Assembly: GCA_030015575.1 (NCBI GenBank)
Contig: CM057338.1
Coordinates: forward strand, 830,482,353 to 830,546,352
Reading direction: 5' to 3'
From: Agapanthus africanus
Taxonomy: Eukaryota; Streptophyta; Magnoliopsida; Asparagales; Amaryllidaceae
Length of the DNA: 64,000 nt
Translations under genes and position numbers: made by a program
The notes under the pieces: model-generated
The model's database searches: none
The model's input: the letters and a program-made list of their open reading frames with translations, nothing else
What the model was told of the DNA's origin: nothing
Shown here: positions 9,770 through 20,351 of the stretch, piece after piece
How the letters are laid out: every line of letters starts with the position of its first letter
Position numbering within the stretch: the stretch's first letter is position 1

Positions 9770-10790
9770 GCGACACTCCGCATCGGGGAAACGTCCTACC
9801 ACAGGCACTCCGTCTCGGGGATACGTCCTACAACAGGCACTCCGTCTCGGGGATACGTCCTACAACAGGCACTCTGACTCTGGAAAACGTCCTACAACAG
9901 GCACTCCGTCTCGGGGAAACGTCCTACCACAGGCACTCCGTCTCGGGGAAACGTCCTACTACAGGCACTCCGTCTCGGGAAAACGTCCTACCACAGGCAC
10001 TCCGTCTTGGGGAAACGTCCTACCACAGGCACTCCGTCTCGGGGATACGTCCTACAACAGACACTCCGTCTCGGAGAAACGTCCTACCACAGGCACTCCG
10101 TCTCCGGGAAACGTCCTACTACAGGCACTCCGTCTCGGGGATACGTCCTACAACAGGCACTCCGTCTCGGAGAAACGTCCTACCACAGGCACTCCGTCTC
10201 GGGGAAACGTCCTACCACAGGCACTCCGTCTCGGGGATACGTCCTACTACAGGCACTCCGTCTCGGGGATACGTCCTACAACAGGCACTCCGTCTCGGAG
10301 AAACGTCCTACCACAGGCACTCCGTCTCGGGGAAACGTCCTACCACAGGCACTCCGTCTCGGGGAAACGTCCTACTACAGGCACTCCGTCTCGGGGATAC
10401 GTCCTACCACAGGCACTCCGTCTCGGGGATACGTCCTACCACAGGCACTCCGTCTCGGGGAAACGTCCTACCACAGGCACTCCGTCTCGGGGAAACGTCC
10501 TACCACAGGCACTCCGTCTCGGGGATACGTCCTACCACAGGCCCTCCGTCTCGGGGAAACGTCCTACCACAGGCACTCCGTATCGGGGAAACGCCCTACC
10601 ACAGGCACTCCGTCTCGGGGATACGTCCTACAACAGGCACTCCGTCTCGGGGAAACGTCCTACCACAGACACTCCATGTCGGGGATACGTCAACCAGCGA
10701 CACTCTGCATCGGGGAAACGTCCAGCACAGACACTCCGCATCAGGGAAACGTCAACCAGCGACACTCTGCATCGGGGACACGTCTACTAA
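9770..10790 (+). repeat. 32-bp minisatellite, about 28 copies
   Basis: Unit CTCCGTCTCGGGGAAACGTC followed by CTACCACAGGCA, 32 bp, with variants mainly GGGGAAAC/GGGGATAC and CTACCAC/CTACAAC. The last four units change to CATCGGGG forms. No forward frame contains a stop, so frames of 393 and 273 codons run through it with a rotating peptide; nothing else suggests coding. It lies just before the purine tract, the place where Tat-type elements often carry tandem arrays. Confidence 0.95.
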
Positions 10791-10938
10791 ATCGCTTCGG
10801 ATCAGAGCACCGACCGTCCATGTCGTAAAAAGGGCAGTGCACCCCAAAAAGTGGGAACCAAAGCAAGTCGCCTCCACGCGAAAGAAGATCCATCAATTTC
10901 ATGCACACGACCTACATATGCTGTGTGCATTTATTGAT

Positions 10939-10949
10939 GGGGGGCAATT
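10939..10949 (+). other. polypurine tract of TR-GAG
   Basis: GGGGGGCAATT directly precedes the 3' LTR. Element B has GGGGGGCATT in the same place on its minus strand, which supports a shared origin. Confidence 0.85.
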
Positions 10950-12449
10950 TGTTGGGGTAAAAATTTACACCCCGGTTGACCGAGTCAAAGTCAAGGTCAA
11001 CCCCCAAGCTAGTTGAGCCCAAGCCCAGGTCAAGCGGGCCCACGCCCAAATCGAGCCCGCAGCCAGCGTCCCCATGCCAACAACAAAATCATGTAATAAA
11101 TAATTTTTATGTAATTGTTTATGCATGAATGTGGGCATAAAGCCAATATTTTGTAAGCCCATGGCTTATGTGCAAAAATGAAATGGCACATGTGCCATGG
11201 GATGGCTAAAATGCCATTTTTGTAAAGCCCAAGGGGCTATATGTAAATATGTAAGCCTATATAAGGCAAAATGATGATGAATAAAATAACACTTTTCATT
11301 CTCTCCACAAAAATTAGAGCTGAGCTCTTTCTTCCTTCTTCAAGGTTCCAAAACCTTCTTCTTTCTCTTGAATTAAATCAAGAGTTTTACTCTTCCTTTT
11401 TCAAAACTAAATAGTTTTCCACCACAAAACCCACAAAGGGGAACTTGGATCTGCCATCAAATCTTTAAAAGGAGAGATTTTGAGATTTTACATCTCTTGA
11501 TCTTCAAGATCCAGCAAGCAACAGGAGGAAGAAGAAGAACCCTTCCATTAACCCAACAAAAAAAAAAACACTCAGGAGTCTAACTCCTCTTTGATTTCTC
11601 TTCAGAGAAATCTTTTTAGGCTAAAAGCCTGTTGTGTGCGCAAGTCGCCCGCGTGCCGACACGTGGCGCGCGCGCTTGCGCAACTGCGCAAGTGCGCAAG
11701 TCGCCCGCGTGCCGACACGTGGCGCGCGCGCTTGCGCAACTGCGCAAGTGCGCAAGTCGCCCGCGTGCCGACACGTGGCGCGCGCGCTTGCGCAACTGCG
11801 CTTGTGCGCAAGTCGCCCGCGTGCCGACACGTGGCGCGCGCGCTTGCGCAACTGCGCAGTTGCGCAAGGCGCCCGCGTGCCGACACGTGGCGCGCGCGCT
11901 TGCGCAACTGCGCAAGTGCGCAAGTCGCCCGCGTGCCGACACGTGGCGCGCGCGCTTGCGCACTTGTGCATCCCTTGGATGTCTTTTCCCCCTCTTTTGT
12001 GTACATACATACACATATACATATGTATACAAATTTATACATATACGTACTCCACGACACTGTCCCTGTTAGAAAAAAATTTCTAACGGGGCGCTGCCCC
12101 GCACCCCGCAAGGGGGCTGCTAGCCCCCTTGACCCCCAGCCCGCTATCCGGGTAGCGGGACCCCCGTAAAAACTCTTTTTTGGCTCCCGATATATCCAAA
12201 CCCTCCCTTTCAAAACTGAACACACGTATACTGCACATTGAGTTCGCATGACCAGTTTAACCCGTTAATCGGAGGTTCCCTCGCCCCAAAGGCGATGGGT
12301 AATTAACGGCAGCTTAGTCCGCGGCTGCCGGAGATTCGGATCCCCACAATCATTAAACCCCGGCCTACCCTAGGCCGGGGGAATCTGTAGTACGCCTGAC
12401 AAGCGCGCGCGTATTCCCATCTCACTGGGGTGACGAAAAACACCCTACA
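10950..12449 (+). repeat. TR-GAG 3' LTR
   Basis: 1500 bp, begins TGTTGGGG and ends CCCTACA, followed by target duplication AGTTC. TATA box at 11258-11265. Six 56-bp units (cores at 11655, 11711, 11767, 11823, 11879, 11935) against five in the 5' LTR. Hairpin series at 12068-12159 and 12357-12379. Confidence 0.93.
11638..11970 (+). repeat. 56-bp tandem repeat, six copies, in TR-GAG 3' LTR
   Basis: Same unit as 4771-5047 with one extra copy. Because both LTRs are copied from one template at insertion, the difference reflects slippage during reverse transcription or later change. Confidence 0.95.
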
Positions 12450-14297
12450 AGTTCTATCTCTCCGATACACCGTTATGCTGTGGAGTGTATGGAGGAGTAA
12501 GCTGAGAGAGAATTCCTTTCGCTTTTAGGTAACCTAGGAACTCGGCACTTAAGTATTCACCACCTCGATCAGATCTCAGTGTCTTGATACTTTTGCCGGT
12601 TTGGTTTTCTACTTCATTCTTATATTCTTGGAATTTCTCAAAGGCCTCGGATTTATGTTTCATCAAGAAAATGAATCCGTACCTAGAGTAATCATCCGTA
12701 AAAGTAATGAAATATGAAAAACCATCTCTTGCATGTGTAGACATTGGACCACATACATCGCTGTGTATGAGTCCTAAGAGCTCGCTCACTCTTACTCCAT
12801 GTCCAGTGAATGGAGTCTTTGTCATCTTTCCTTTGAGACATGATTGACAAGTGGTATAAGATTGATATTCGAACGGATCCAAATATCCTTCTATATGTAA
12901 CTTAGTTAACCTTGTCTTATTGATGTGACCTAGTCTACAATGCCATAAGAAAGCCTTATTTAAATCTGGAGACTTTCTTTTTAGTGTATTCTAGACATTG
13001 AAAATTTGTAATTGGTTTAACACATATATACCGTTATCTAGTGTACCGGACCCAATCAAACCATGATTAAGGTGGATGTTAACAACATCGCTTATAAACG
13101 TGAAATCATAACCTTCTTTTGATAACAACGATACTGATATGATATTACACGTTAAACTGGGTACACAAAAACAGTTATGTAAAACCAAAATATGTCCACT
13201 CGTCAATCCTAGGTGATAACCCCTACGGACACAGCACCCACGCTAGCTCCGTTAGCAACCTGGAGGGTCATATCACCAACCTTCAGCACTCTACGATTTC
13301 TCAGTGCCTGCAATGAATTGCATATATGAGATCCTGATCCGGTATCCAATACCCAGGAAGTAGAGTTGATTGACAGATAATTTTCAATTACAAACACACC
13401 TAAAGTCGAAGCCACAGCTTGCTTCGGTTCCTGGTTCTTGGCAATCCAAGCTTTGCAATCTTTCTTCCAATGGCCTTTCCTACGACAGTAGAAGCACTCA
13501 TCCTTTGCCACTACTGGCACCGTAACCTTTGTCTTTCCCTTAACTCCCACCTTACCAACACCACCTCTCGGTTTGGTAGCGGCCTTCTTCTTCCTTCCTT
13601 TGGCCCTAGCCTTGGACCCGGAAGAGGAAGCACCGTGAACAAACATAGTGTGTGTTTCCCTTGCCTTCTGCAAGGTGCCCTCTGCACTCCTCAACATGTT
13701 AAGGAGTTCTGCAAGTTCAACTTATTTTCCTTGAATGTTGAAATTCAGAATAAACTGGGCGTAGGTGGAAGGAAGGGACTGAAGAACCAAGTCTGTATAG
13801 AGCTCGTTCTCTAAAGTCATCCCGAGGTCCGCGAGCTCTTCTATATAGCCAATCATCTTTAGGACATGTTCTCCTACAGATGATCCGACGGCCAGCCTCG
13901 ACTGAAACAAGTTCTTCGAGGTCTCGTATCTAGCTATACGAGATTGCTCTCCATACAGATCTTTTGTATGGAGAAATATGGATTCAAGATCCATATCCTC
14001 GTGCCTCCTCTGATGTTCATTATTCATAGAGGCAAGCACTATGCATTTGGCCTTCGCGCAATCTAACTCCCAGGTCATGTAGATTTCCTTCTCCGCAATA
14101 CTGGATTCTGGACCAGGGACAGCAGGTGCCTTAGCAGTAAGGACATACCCCAATTTGTCATAAGTCAAAGCCATCTTGACATTCCGGAACCAATCTTTAT
14201 AGTTTAGCCCTGTCAAAATATTTTTATCTAATAGTAACTTAAGGCCTGTCATGTTCTGGGTCGCTGCAATTGAGAGAGAGATGGAACACTTTAGCAT
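12450..14297 (-). pseudogene. Copia A gag-pol, 5' part (gag, protease, integrase N-part)
   Basis: Read on the minus strand from Met at 14297. It contains Gag of the UBN2 type (WELDCAKAKCIVLASM, LYGEQSRIARYET), a complete zinc knuckle CFYCRRKGHWKKDC, protease (SWVLDTGSGSHICNS), GAG-pre-integrase (LWHCRLGH) and integrase core (HSDVCGPM, TLRSDRGGEYLS, QHNGVSER). Breaks: an in-frame TAA at about 13719-13721 in Gag, a one-base frameshift near 13217 after the protease, and a TAG at about 12988-12990. The frame is then interrupted by TR-GAG right after the QHNGVSER motif and resumes at 4083. Compared with G it keeps the fuller Gag and the intact knuckle. Confidence 0.9.
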
Positions 14298-16317
14298 GAT
14301 GCTCTTGCAAGTTTAGAGTGGTTTTTAGTTTATCTAAACTGGATAGCTCCCACTGTTTCTCGAATCCCTCCTCAAACCAAAAAGGAAGAACTAGTCAGGA
14401 CTATTCTCACCGTACAATACTTGCTTAACCGTTCAGCCAGGCCGGTGTTGGTACTTCGAGGGAGGTTTTACGACGCTTTCACGGAGTTCCTTAATTAAAT
14501 AACCTCTTTTCTCTGGGGGTGTAGCCCCGCTGACACCTTTCTCGACACCTACTTGGTTTATAGCATTGATCATTAAGTGACGAATCTCCCGATGTGTAGC
14601 GGATACTCACAGTAGGATTGGGATCCAAATATCATCGTGTGATAAAGCTGAAGGAATCCTACCAAAATTATCACACTCCAAATGGTATGCATCTCTTTGC
14701 AAATTTCAGTTTCTTTAGAAATTCCCGATATAATTTCTGCCTAATGCTCTTATGACCTTGGCGTTGGTCAAAATGTCATAAGTCACATGTCAAGTTCTAC
14801 CCATCATTATCTTGTTAATTTGAACCCATCCGTACATACCCCTGACGTTGGCCAAATGATAATACGACTGTCCCAAACTTACTCATCTATCTATGCAACA
14901 AATGAATACCCAGCAGCTACCAAACACTATGCCTTAGCGTTGGTCAAAATACATAGCTTGAATACTACCGAATACCCAAATGAAATGACGGAGGGCTACG
15001 AATAGTTTTGGCGAAACCGTGAACTTAGTGAACTTGATATGATCGAAGGAACCTGATAGCTTTTAAAAGGAGTGGTTAAAGCTCCGCAATTTAAAAAATA
15101 TCTTTTGTTTTAAAATAACCGAGCGGTTTCTTTTAAACTGTTCCAACGATTCAACTTTGGTTTATTTTCTTTGCATTAATATAATGCGTCCCATCAATTA
15201 ACATATCATTGCAGAAAACAACGAAAATACAACGTCTTCTTATGCCATCTGCATTCGCCACTGGGTCCCGTCATTCACCCGTTAGGTTACTTAACTAACG
15301 ACAGAGCGGGGGCTGGGCTAGCGCGGGTGTAAAACATAAGTGACTTATAATAGCTATCATATATAGATATTGTACATTCGTCAGATGCAATAATAAGCAT
15401 TCCAGATCACAGATGAACATATTGGATTTTCTACGAATCCGCATTCCTTTTGAGCCTGCAAAGAAAGACGGATTACACAGTCGCGATAAATAGCCAAAAC
15501 CCCACCCTAGACCCCTACGGGTACGGCAAACTACCCGTCAAGTACCCGAAGTGAAGCGGTCTCCCTCAACAACGTGAGTAGGCCACTAAACACTTCAAAG
15601 TACACGGTAGTTTGTGCACCCCACCTTGGGTCTATCCTAAGAGCAGAAAACTGTAAATGAAATAATACAACGGTGGCTACAAGCTCAACCCGGATGTGCC
15701 CTGCAAAAGAATATTACAACAATTTACAAATTACATTTGAATGAAAGAAACACTCGTCTCACATCCCCGGATATCCATTCACGATAATCCAACAAGTCCA
15801 CAAACACAAACCAGTAAAAACCATTACAGAAATGTGCAACCCTCTGCTAACCGACATACTAGCAGTTAGGGGAGCTTTACGAACACATTAAACAAATCAC
15901 AGATATAATCAAGTTAGCCAAACATCTTAGAATTTCGATCAAGCAAACACAAATGATTCTACTCCAAATAATTCTCTGTGCACCTGAAACCTGAGCAGAA
16001 ACAAAACATCCCAGAAAATACAAAATCAACACAGAAGAGTTACTGGGCAAATTTGGACTGACTCGGCTTCAACTCGGCTGCGGATCCGCGGCGGATCGCT
16101 TGGATCGTCCGCGGTTCCGTGGCGGTTTGGCCGAGTCACGATCCCAAATTTCTCCAGTAACCTTATAATTCCCTGCTTGTATTTTTAAGGGTCGCTGAAA
16201 AATTTTTAGACCCCGTTTTAAAATCGGCAGAAACTTGGTCAAAATGATGTTTTTTCCGGTTCATTTTGCGATCGAATTTCTAACGACTTTGCCAACAAGT
16301 TAGTTATGATTTAGTGA
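14298..16317 (-). other. Copia A 5' leader
   Basis: About 2 kb without a gene between the primer site and gag. It is homologous to the G leader (61774-63756). It holds three hairpins with a common core at 14749-14782, 14831-14866 and 14927-14956, others at about 15291-15297/15531-15560 and 15842-15870 (CTGCTA/TAGCAG), and a GC-palindromic module at 16074-16137 (CGGATCCGCGGCGG, CCGCGGTTCC). A long structured leader is compatible with translation control or packaging (inference). Confidence 0.75.
14749..14956 (-). other. three common-core hairpins in Copia A leader
   Basis: Arms CTTATGAC/GTCATAAG (14749-14782), CGTA/TACG with imperfect inner pairs (14831-14866) and CTATG/CATAG (14927-14956) each enclose a related core such as CTTGGCGTTGGTCAA. 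In element G the cores are CCTTGACTTTAGTCAACA, and the third arm pair is CTGTG/CACAG, a compensating change. Confidence 0.75.
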
Positions 16318-16330
16318 GGCTCTGATACCA
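16318..16330 (-). other. tRNA-iMet primer binding site of Copia A
   Basis: The minus strand reads TGGTATCAGAGCC, complementary to the 3' end of plant initiator tRNA-Met, one base after the 5' LTR end. It is the standard Copia primer site. Confidence 0.93.
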
Positions 16331-16331
16331 C

Positions 16332-18248
16332 TATAAGTCAACGTTAGACACCCCACATGATGCGGGGAGGCGGAATAGGTAAAACAATCATTTTGTTTAA
16401 ACTAATATCGACCAATTTTACGGATCTTTGCTAAACCCTAACTAATAACAACATAGAAGTCATTAGCTACTATGAAAGAAGATTATACCTAATGAATCAA
16501 GTCCTTCTTGTTCTCGTAGACCACCTCCTCGTCGGCCTCCTCGTTGTGATAGAGATCCACCCGAGAGCTACTTCTCCAAGCTTTAACCTCTTACTTGAGG
16601 TAACTAGGTGACTATGAGTGCTAATCAAAGCAACCTAGAGGATATAGAAGAGGAATAGGGATCTATTAGTCTTGCTAACCCTTGGATCTCAACACATGAG
16701 AGGTTAGGGTTAGGGTTGAAGAGAGAGAGAGCTTGAGGAGAGAGAATGTGAAAGTAATTATTAAAATGAAAATTAACTCATTTGTGTATATATATCATGA
16801 AGCATAAAATATCTTGCACAAAATATCTTTGCACAAATATTTTCATGCTTCATTTAATACAAATGAATCATCTAATGAGTCATTAAAACCATTAATGCTT
16901 CATTAACTCATTTGATGAATCATCTCCATGAGTCACAGATCCATTTAATGCAAATAACACCTAAGCACTCCACCTCATCAATCTTTTAGAAGCTTCTCGA
17001 CAAATTACGAGAATGCCCCTCCCATCCGTGAAAACACGGAAATACTGAGACTGTATAAATCCAATAATCCAATACTAGAATCTGGCTTAAACCAAAGCCT
17101 GCTAGTATAAACTGTCCGAACATCGTACGTGCGTAAAAACATGTATGTGTCCGAACCCTGTCGTAAAACCATACGACCTCTATATCGTTTCGCCCGAAGC
17201 AGGGAAACTCTCTGTGTGGGACTCTAAAGACTCGACTACTACGCTAGCAGTGGGTTTAACCACAGGCCGCAAGCGGTACTAGCTGTACGTAACGGTCCCC
17301 AGGTAGATGTCGATAAGAAGGCCGATGAGGAAACCCATCCGAACTCTTACTGAGCCTGATGTGACAATCTCCGTACAGTCCGGTCTGTTCGTCTAGGACT
17401 ATCGCATATTGGGCCTAGGGGGGCGGCAAGCGTCGGTCCCCTAAAAGCGGTATAAGTCGAGTCGGAGCGAAGCCCATTACACCTTGAAAAGCTACTGGAA
17501 AACCTACCAGTATTTCTCGCTTGCCCTGACCAGGGACTTTGCGTAATGGCTCTCCAAACACAGCGCGATATCAACTCCCAATACCGGGAGAGACGAATCC
17601 TATCTAACCGCCACTGCCTCCAAGTGCTTCGGGACTGCACCCAACTGCTACCTGTTTGCATGACTCCTTTGAGCCGTGGTAGGGTAGCAATCTAAGAACA
17701 GTGGGAACACACTCGAGGCGAAGCAGCAGTGTCAAGTCTGCGGACTATGCTGTACTCATGTCACCTGGGAACTGTTAACTGACGATGGGTATAATACCAA
17801 CCAACAGTTCCCTGCGAGTCCTGTCCGGTGTACCCGTAACCCAACGAGCACCTGTATACTATCTCCAGTACAACGTACTAATGGCTGTGGGACAGACCAT
17901 TTCCCCTGCTGGGATGAGAAGCGTACACACTAGTCTACTCCGTAGTATCATGCCCTGTCTCGATAATCCTATGACTAGGGACCTGAAAAGGATGTGCTTG
18001 TAGACTACCCAGCCCCCACTAGTATGACTGCAATCACAACGCTGGTAGTCAAGCAAGATCCTAAGGGCTCTATCAATATGTATTCTCGATATGCTAACAT
18101 ATACACATATTAAGATAAATATAAACCAAGTAGCATATTTCCATGTTTAGCAAGACTGTTAATATAACTGTGAATATCCTAAGCTTCCATTAAGTAATAT
18201 ACAAGCTAGTATGATACAATAATGGCCCCTAGGGCTTATACACTAACA
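16332..18248 (-). repeat. Copia A 5' LTR
   Basis: About 1917 bp. On the plus strand it runs from TATAAGTCAACG (the terminal TG is changed to TA) to CACTAACA, followed by TACTC. Its minus-strand TATA-like motif at 16787-16795 is the probable promoter. Confidence 0.92.
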
Positions 18249-18253
18249 TACTC

Positions 18254-20346
18254 CGCCTTACACGCCACAAAATAATGGCGTATCGGAAAGGAGGAATCGT
18301 ACCCTATTGGATATGGTATCAATGATGAGTAACATTGAGTTACCTCTTTCATTCTGGGGTTATGCACTGGAGACAGCTGCATACATACTGAATCAGGTTC
18401 CATCAAAGCCGGTGCTCTTGCCTCCATATGTGTTATGGAAAAGCAAGAAACCTAATCTTAAATTTGTTAAGATATGAGGCTGTCTTGCTTTTGTTCAAAA
18501 GAAGAATCCTGATAAGCTATAGGCACGATCCGTACTTTGCAAGTTCATAGAATACCCAATGCATTCGCAAGGGTATAGCTTCTACTGTCCAGAGGAACAA
18601 CGTATTGTTATCTCTTGACATGCCACCTTCTTAAAGAAGGATTTTTTAAAAAAAGAAATTAGTGGAAGCACAGTAGAACTGGAAGAGGTTCTAGAAGAAC
18701 AAGTAATCATGGAAGACCAAATTGAACCCGAGACTTCAGTATTACCCGATCCAGCGGAACTGCTCCTTCGATCTGGTAGGCAATCTAGAGCACCTGAGCG
18801 ATATTATCGGTATCTCGTTGATTGTGACATCGAAAATTATGTCATAAAGGATGACGATCTGATCACTTATCGACAAGCCATAGAGAGAAGACTCTCAGAA
18901 ATGGATAGATGTCATGAAGTCTGAAATTGACAATATGCACTCTAACAAAGTGTGGACTTCGGAGAAAGCTCCTGAAGGGGTAAAACCCATTGGGAGCAAA
19001 TGGGTCTTCAAGAAGAAGATCGGTGCAAATAGGAAGGTGGAGACCGTCAAAGCTAGACTGGTAGCAAAAGGCTTCCGTCAAAGACCAGGTGCGGATTTTG
19101 ATGAAACATTTTCTCCAGTTGCGATGCTTAAGTCAATCAGAATTATGCTTGCAATAGCTGCTTATCATGACTACGAAATATGGCAAATGGACGTCAAGAC
19201 GGCTTTTCTAAACGGTACTTTAGAAGAGAACGTTTATATGACACATACAGAGGGTTTCGAGCTCAGTGGGAGCAATAGTAAAGCGTGCAAGTTGCTTAAG
19301 TCCATTTATGGACTAAAGCAAGCATCAAGGAGTTAGAACATCTGTTTTGATGAAGCAATCAAAGGGTTTGATTTTATCAAAAATGATGATGAGCCACGTC
19401 TCTATAATAAGGTTGCAGAAAGTAATGTCGTATTCCTCATATTGTATGTGGACGACATACTTCTAATAGGCAATGATGTGCCGACATTGCAGTCAGTTAA
19501 GATCTGGCTATCACAAAAGTTCTTAATGAAGGATTTGGGTGAAGAATCCTACATACCGGGTATAAAAATCTATAGAGATAAATCTAAGAGGATGCTTGGG
19601 TTATCCCAATCCAAGTACATAGATGACATAATGAAGAGGTTCAGTATGTAACATACCAAGATGACCAAGCGAGGTAATCTACCTGCTAGACATGGTATAT
19701 CTCTCTCTAAGGATATGTCTCCTAAGACAGATGAGGGGAGAAAACGCATGGATAAGACGCCATATGCTTCGACAGTTGGGTCTATCATGTATGCGATATT
19801 ATGTACTAGACCTGATGTGGCTTATGCACTTGGTGCAGTAAGTTGATATCAGTCTAATCCTGGAGAACAACACTGGATTGCCGTCAAGGTTATACTCAAG
19901 TATTTGAGAAATACTAAGGAGTTGTATCTTATATTCGGTAAAGATGACCTCAAGACTGAGGCGTTTACTGATTTCAGTTTTCATAGTGATATAGATGATT
20001 GTAAATCTGTCCCTGATTATGTTTTTACAATAAATGGTAGAGCCGTTAGTTGGAAGAGTTCAAAACAGAATACTGTTGCGAAATCTACCATGGAGGCGGA
20101 GTATATAGCAGCGAATGAGGCTGCTGAAGAGGCTGCTTGGATGAAGAAGTTTATCTCCGATTTAGGAGTGGTTCCGAGCATTGCTGACCCAGTACCCGTA
20201 TACTGTGACAACAATACAACCATTTCATTGGTTAAGGAACCAAGGTCTCATCGTAAATCCAAGCACATATTTCGAAATCACCATTTGATTCGAGAGATCC
20301 ATAGACGGGAGGATATCAATATATTGAGAGTAGATACGAAAGATAA
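18254..20346 (+). pseudogene. Copia element C pol remnant (integrase C-part, RT, RNase H)
   Basis: A decayed plus-strand Copia polyprotein, in pieces separated by stops and small indels. It starts with PYTPQNNGVSERRNRTLLDM, continues with the RT (KWVFKKKIGANRKVE, DVKTAFLNGTLEENVYM, active site YVDDILLIGND at about 19445) and RNase H (KSTMEAEYIA, CDNNTTISLVKEP). In-frame stops include a TGA near 18474 and a TAG near 19336. The end DNI is cut by the solo LTR at 20352 and continues at 22479. Its many lesions make it the oldest coding element here together with H. Confidence 0.9.
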
Positions 20347-20351
20347 TATAG

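Larger units (their letters stand above)
4084..12449 (+). mobile_element. gag-only non-autonomous Gypsy-type LTR retrotransposon (TR-GAG)
   Basis: An 8366-bp element bounded by TGTTGGGG and CCCTACA with a perfect 5-bp target duplication AGTTC (4079-4083, 12450-12454). It has LTRs of 1442 and 1500 bp, a candidate primer site, one Gag ORF, then about 3 kb of tandem repeats and hairpins and a purine tract. No protease, RT, RNase H or integrase frame exists between the Gag stop and the 3' LTR. Its 3' untranslated part matches, in the same sense, the 3' untranslated part of the Tat-type element B. It is therefore probably mobilised in trans by a B-like relative (inference). Confidence 0.92.
24..18248 (-). 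mobile_element. Copia LTR retrotransposon A, complete but interrupted
   Basis: A Ty1/Copia element on the minus strand. It is bounded by LTRs at 24-1926 and 16332-18248 and by a perfect 5-bp target duplication TACTC (19-23 and 18249-18253). Order along the minus strand: 5' LTR, tRNA-iMet primer site, leader of about 2 kb, gag, protease, integrase, RT, RNase H, purine tract, 3' LTR. It is split by the TR-GAG element at 4084-12449, so its own length is about 9.85 kb. Stops, a frameshift and a changed RT active site make it non-autonomous today. It inserted into the integrase gene of the older element C. Confidence 0.93.

Noticed and set aside
9770-10680. Regular repeats as a CRISPR array
   Set aside because: Units are contiguous with no unique spacers, and the DNA is a plant retrotransposon.
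9609-10828. ORFs of 393 and 273 codons
   Set aside because: They are readings of the 32-bp minisatellite and adjoining repeats; no start context, domain or non-repeat sequence supports a protein.
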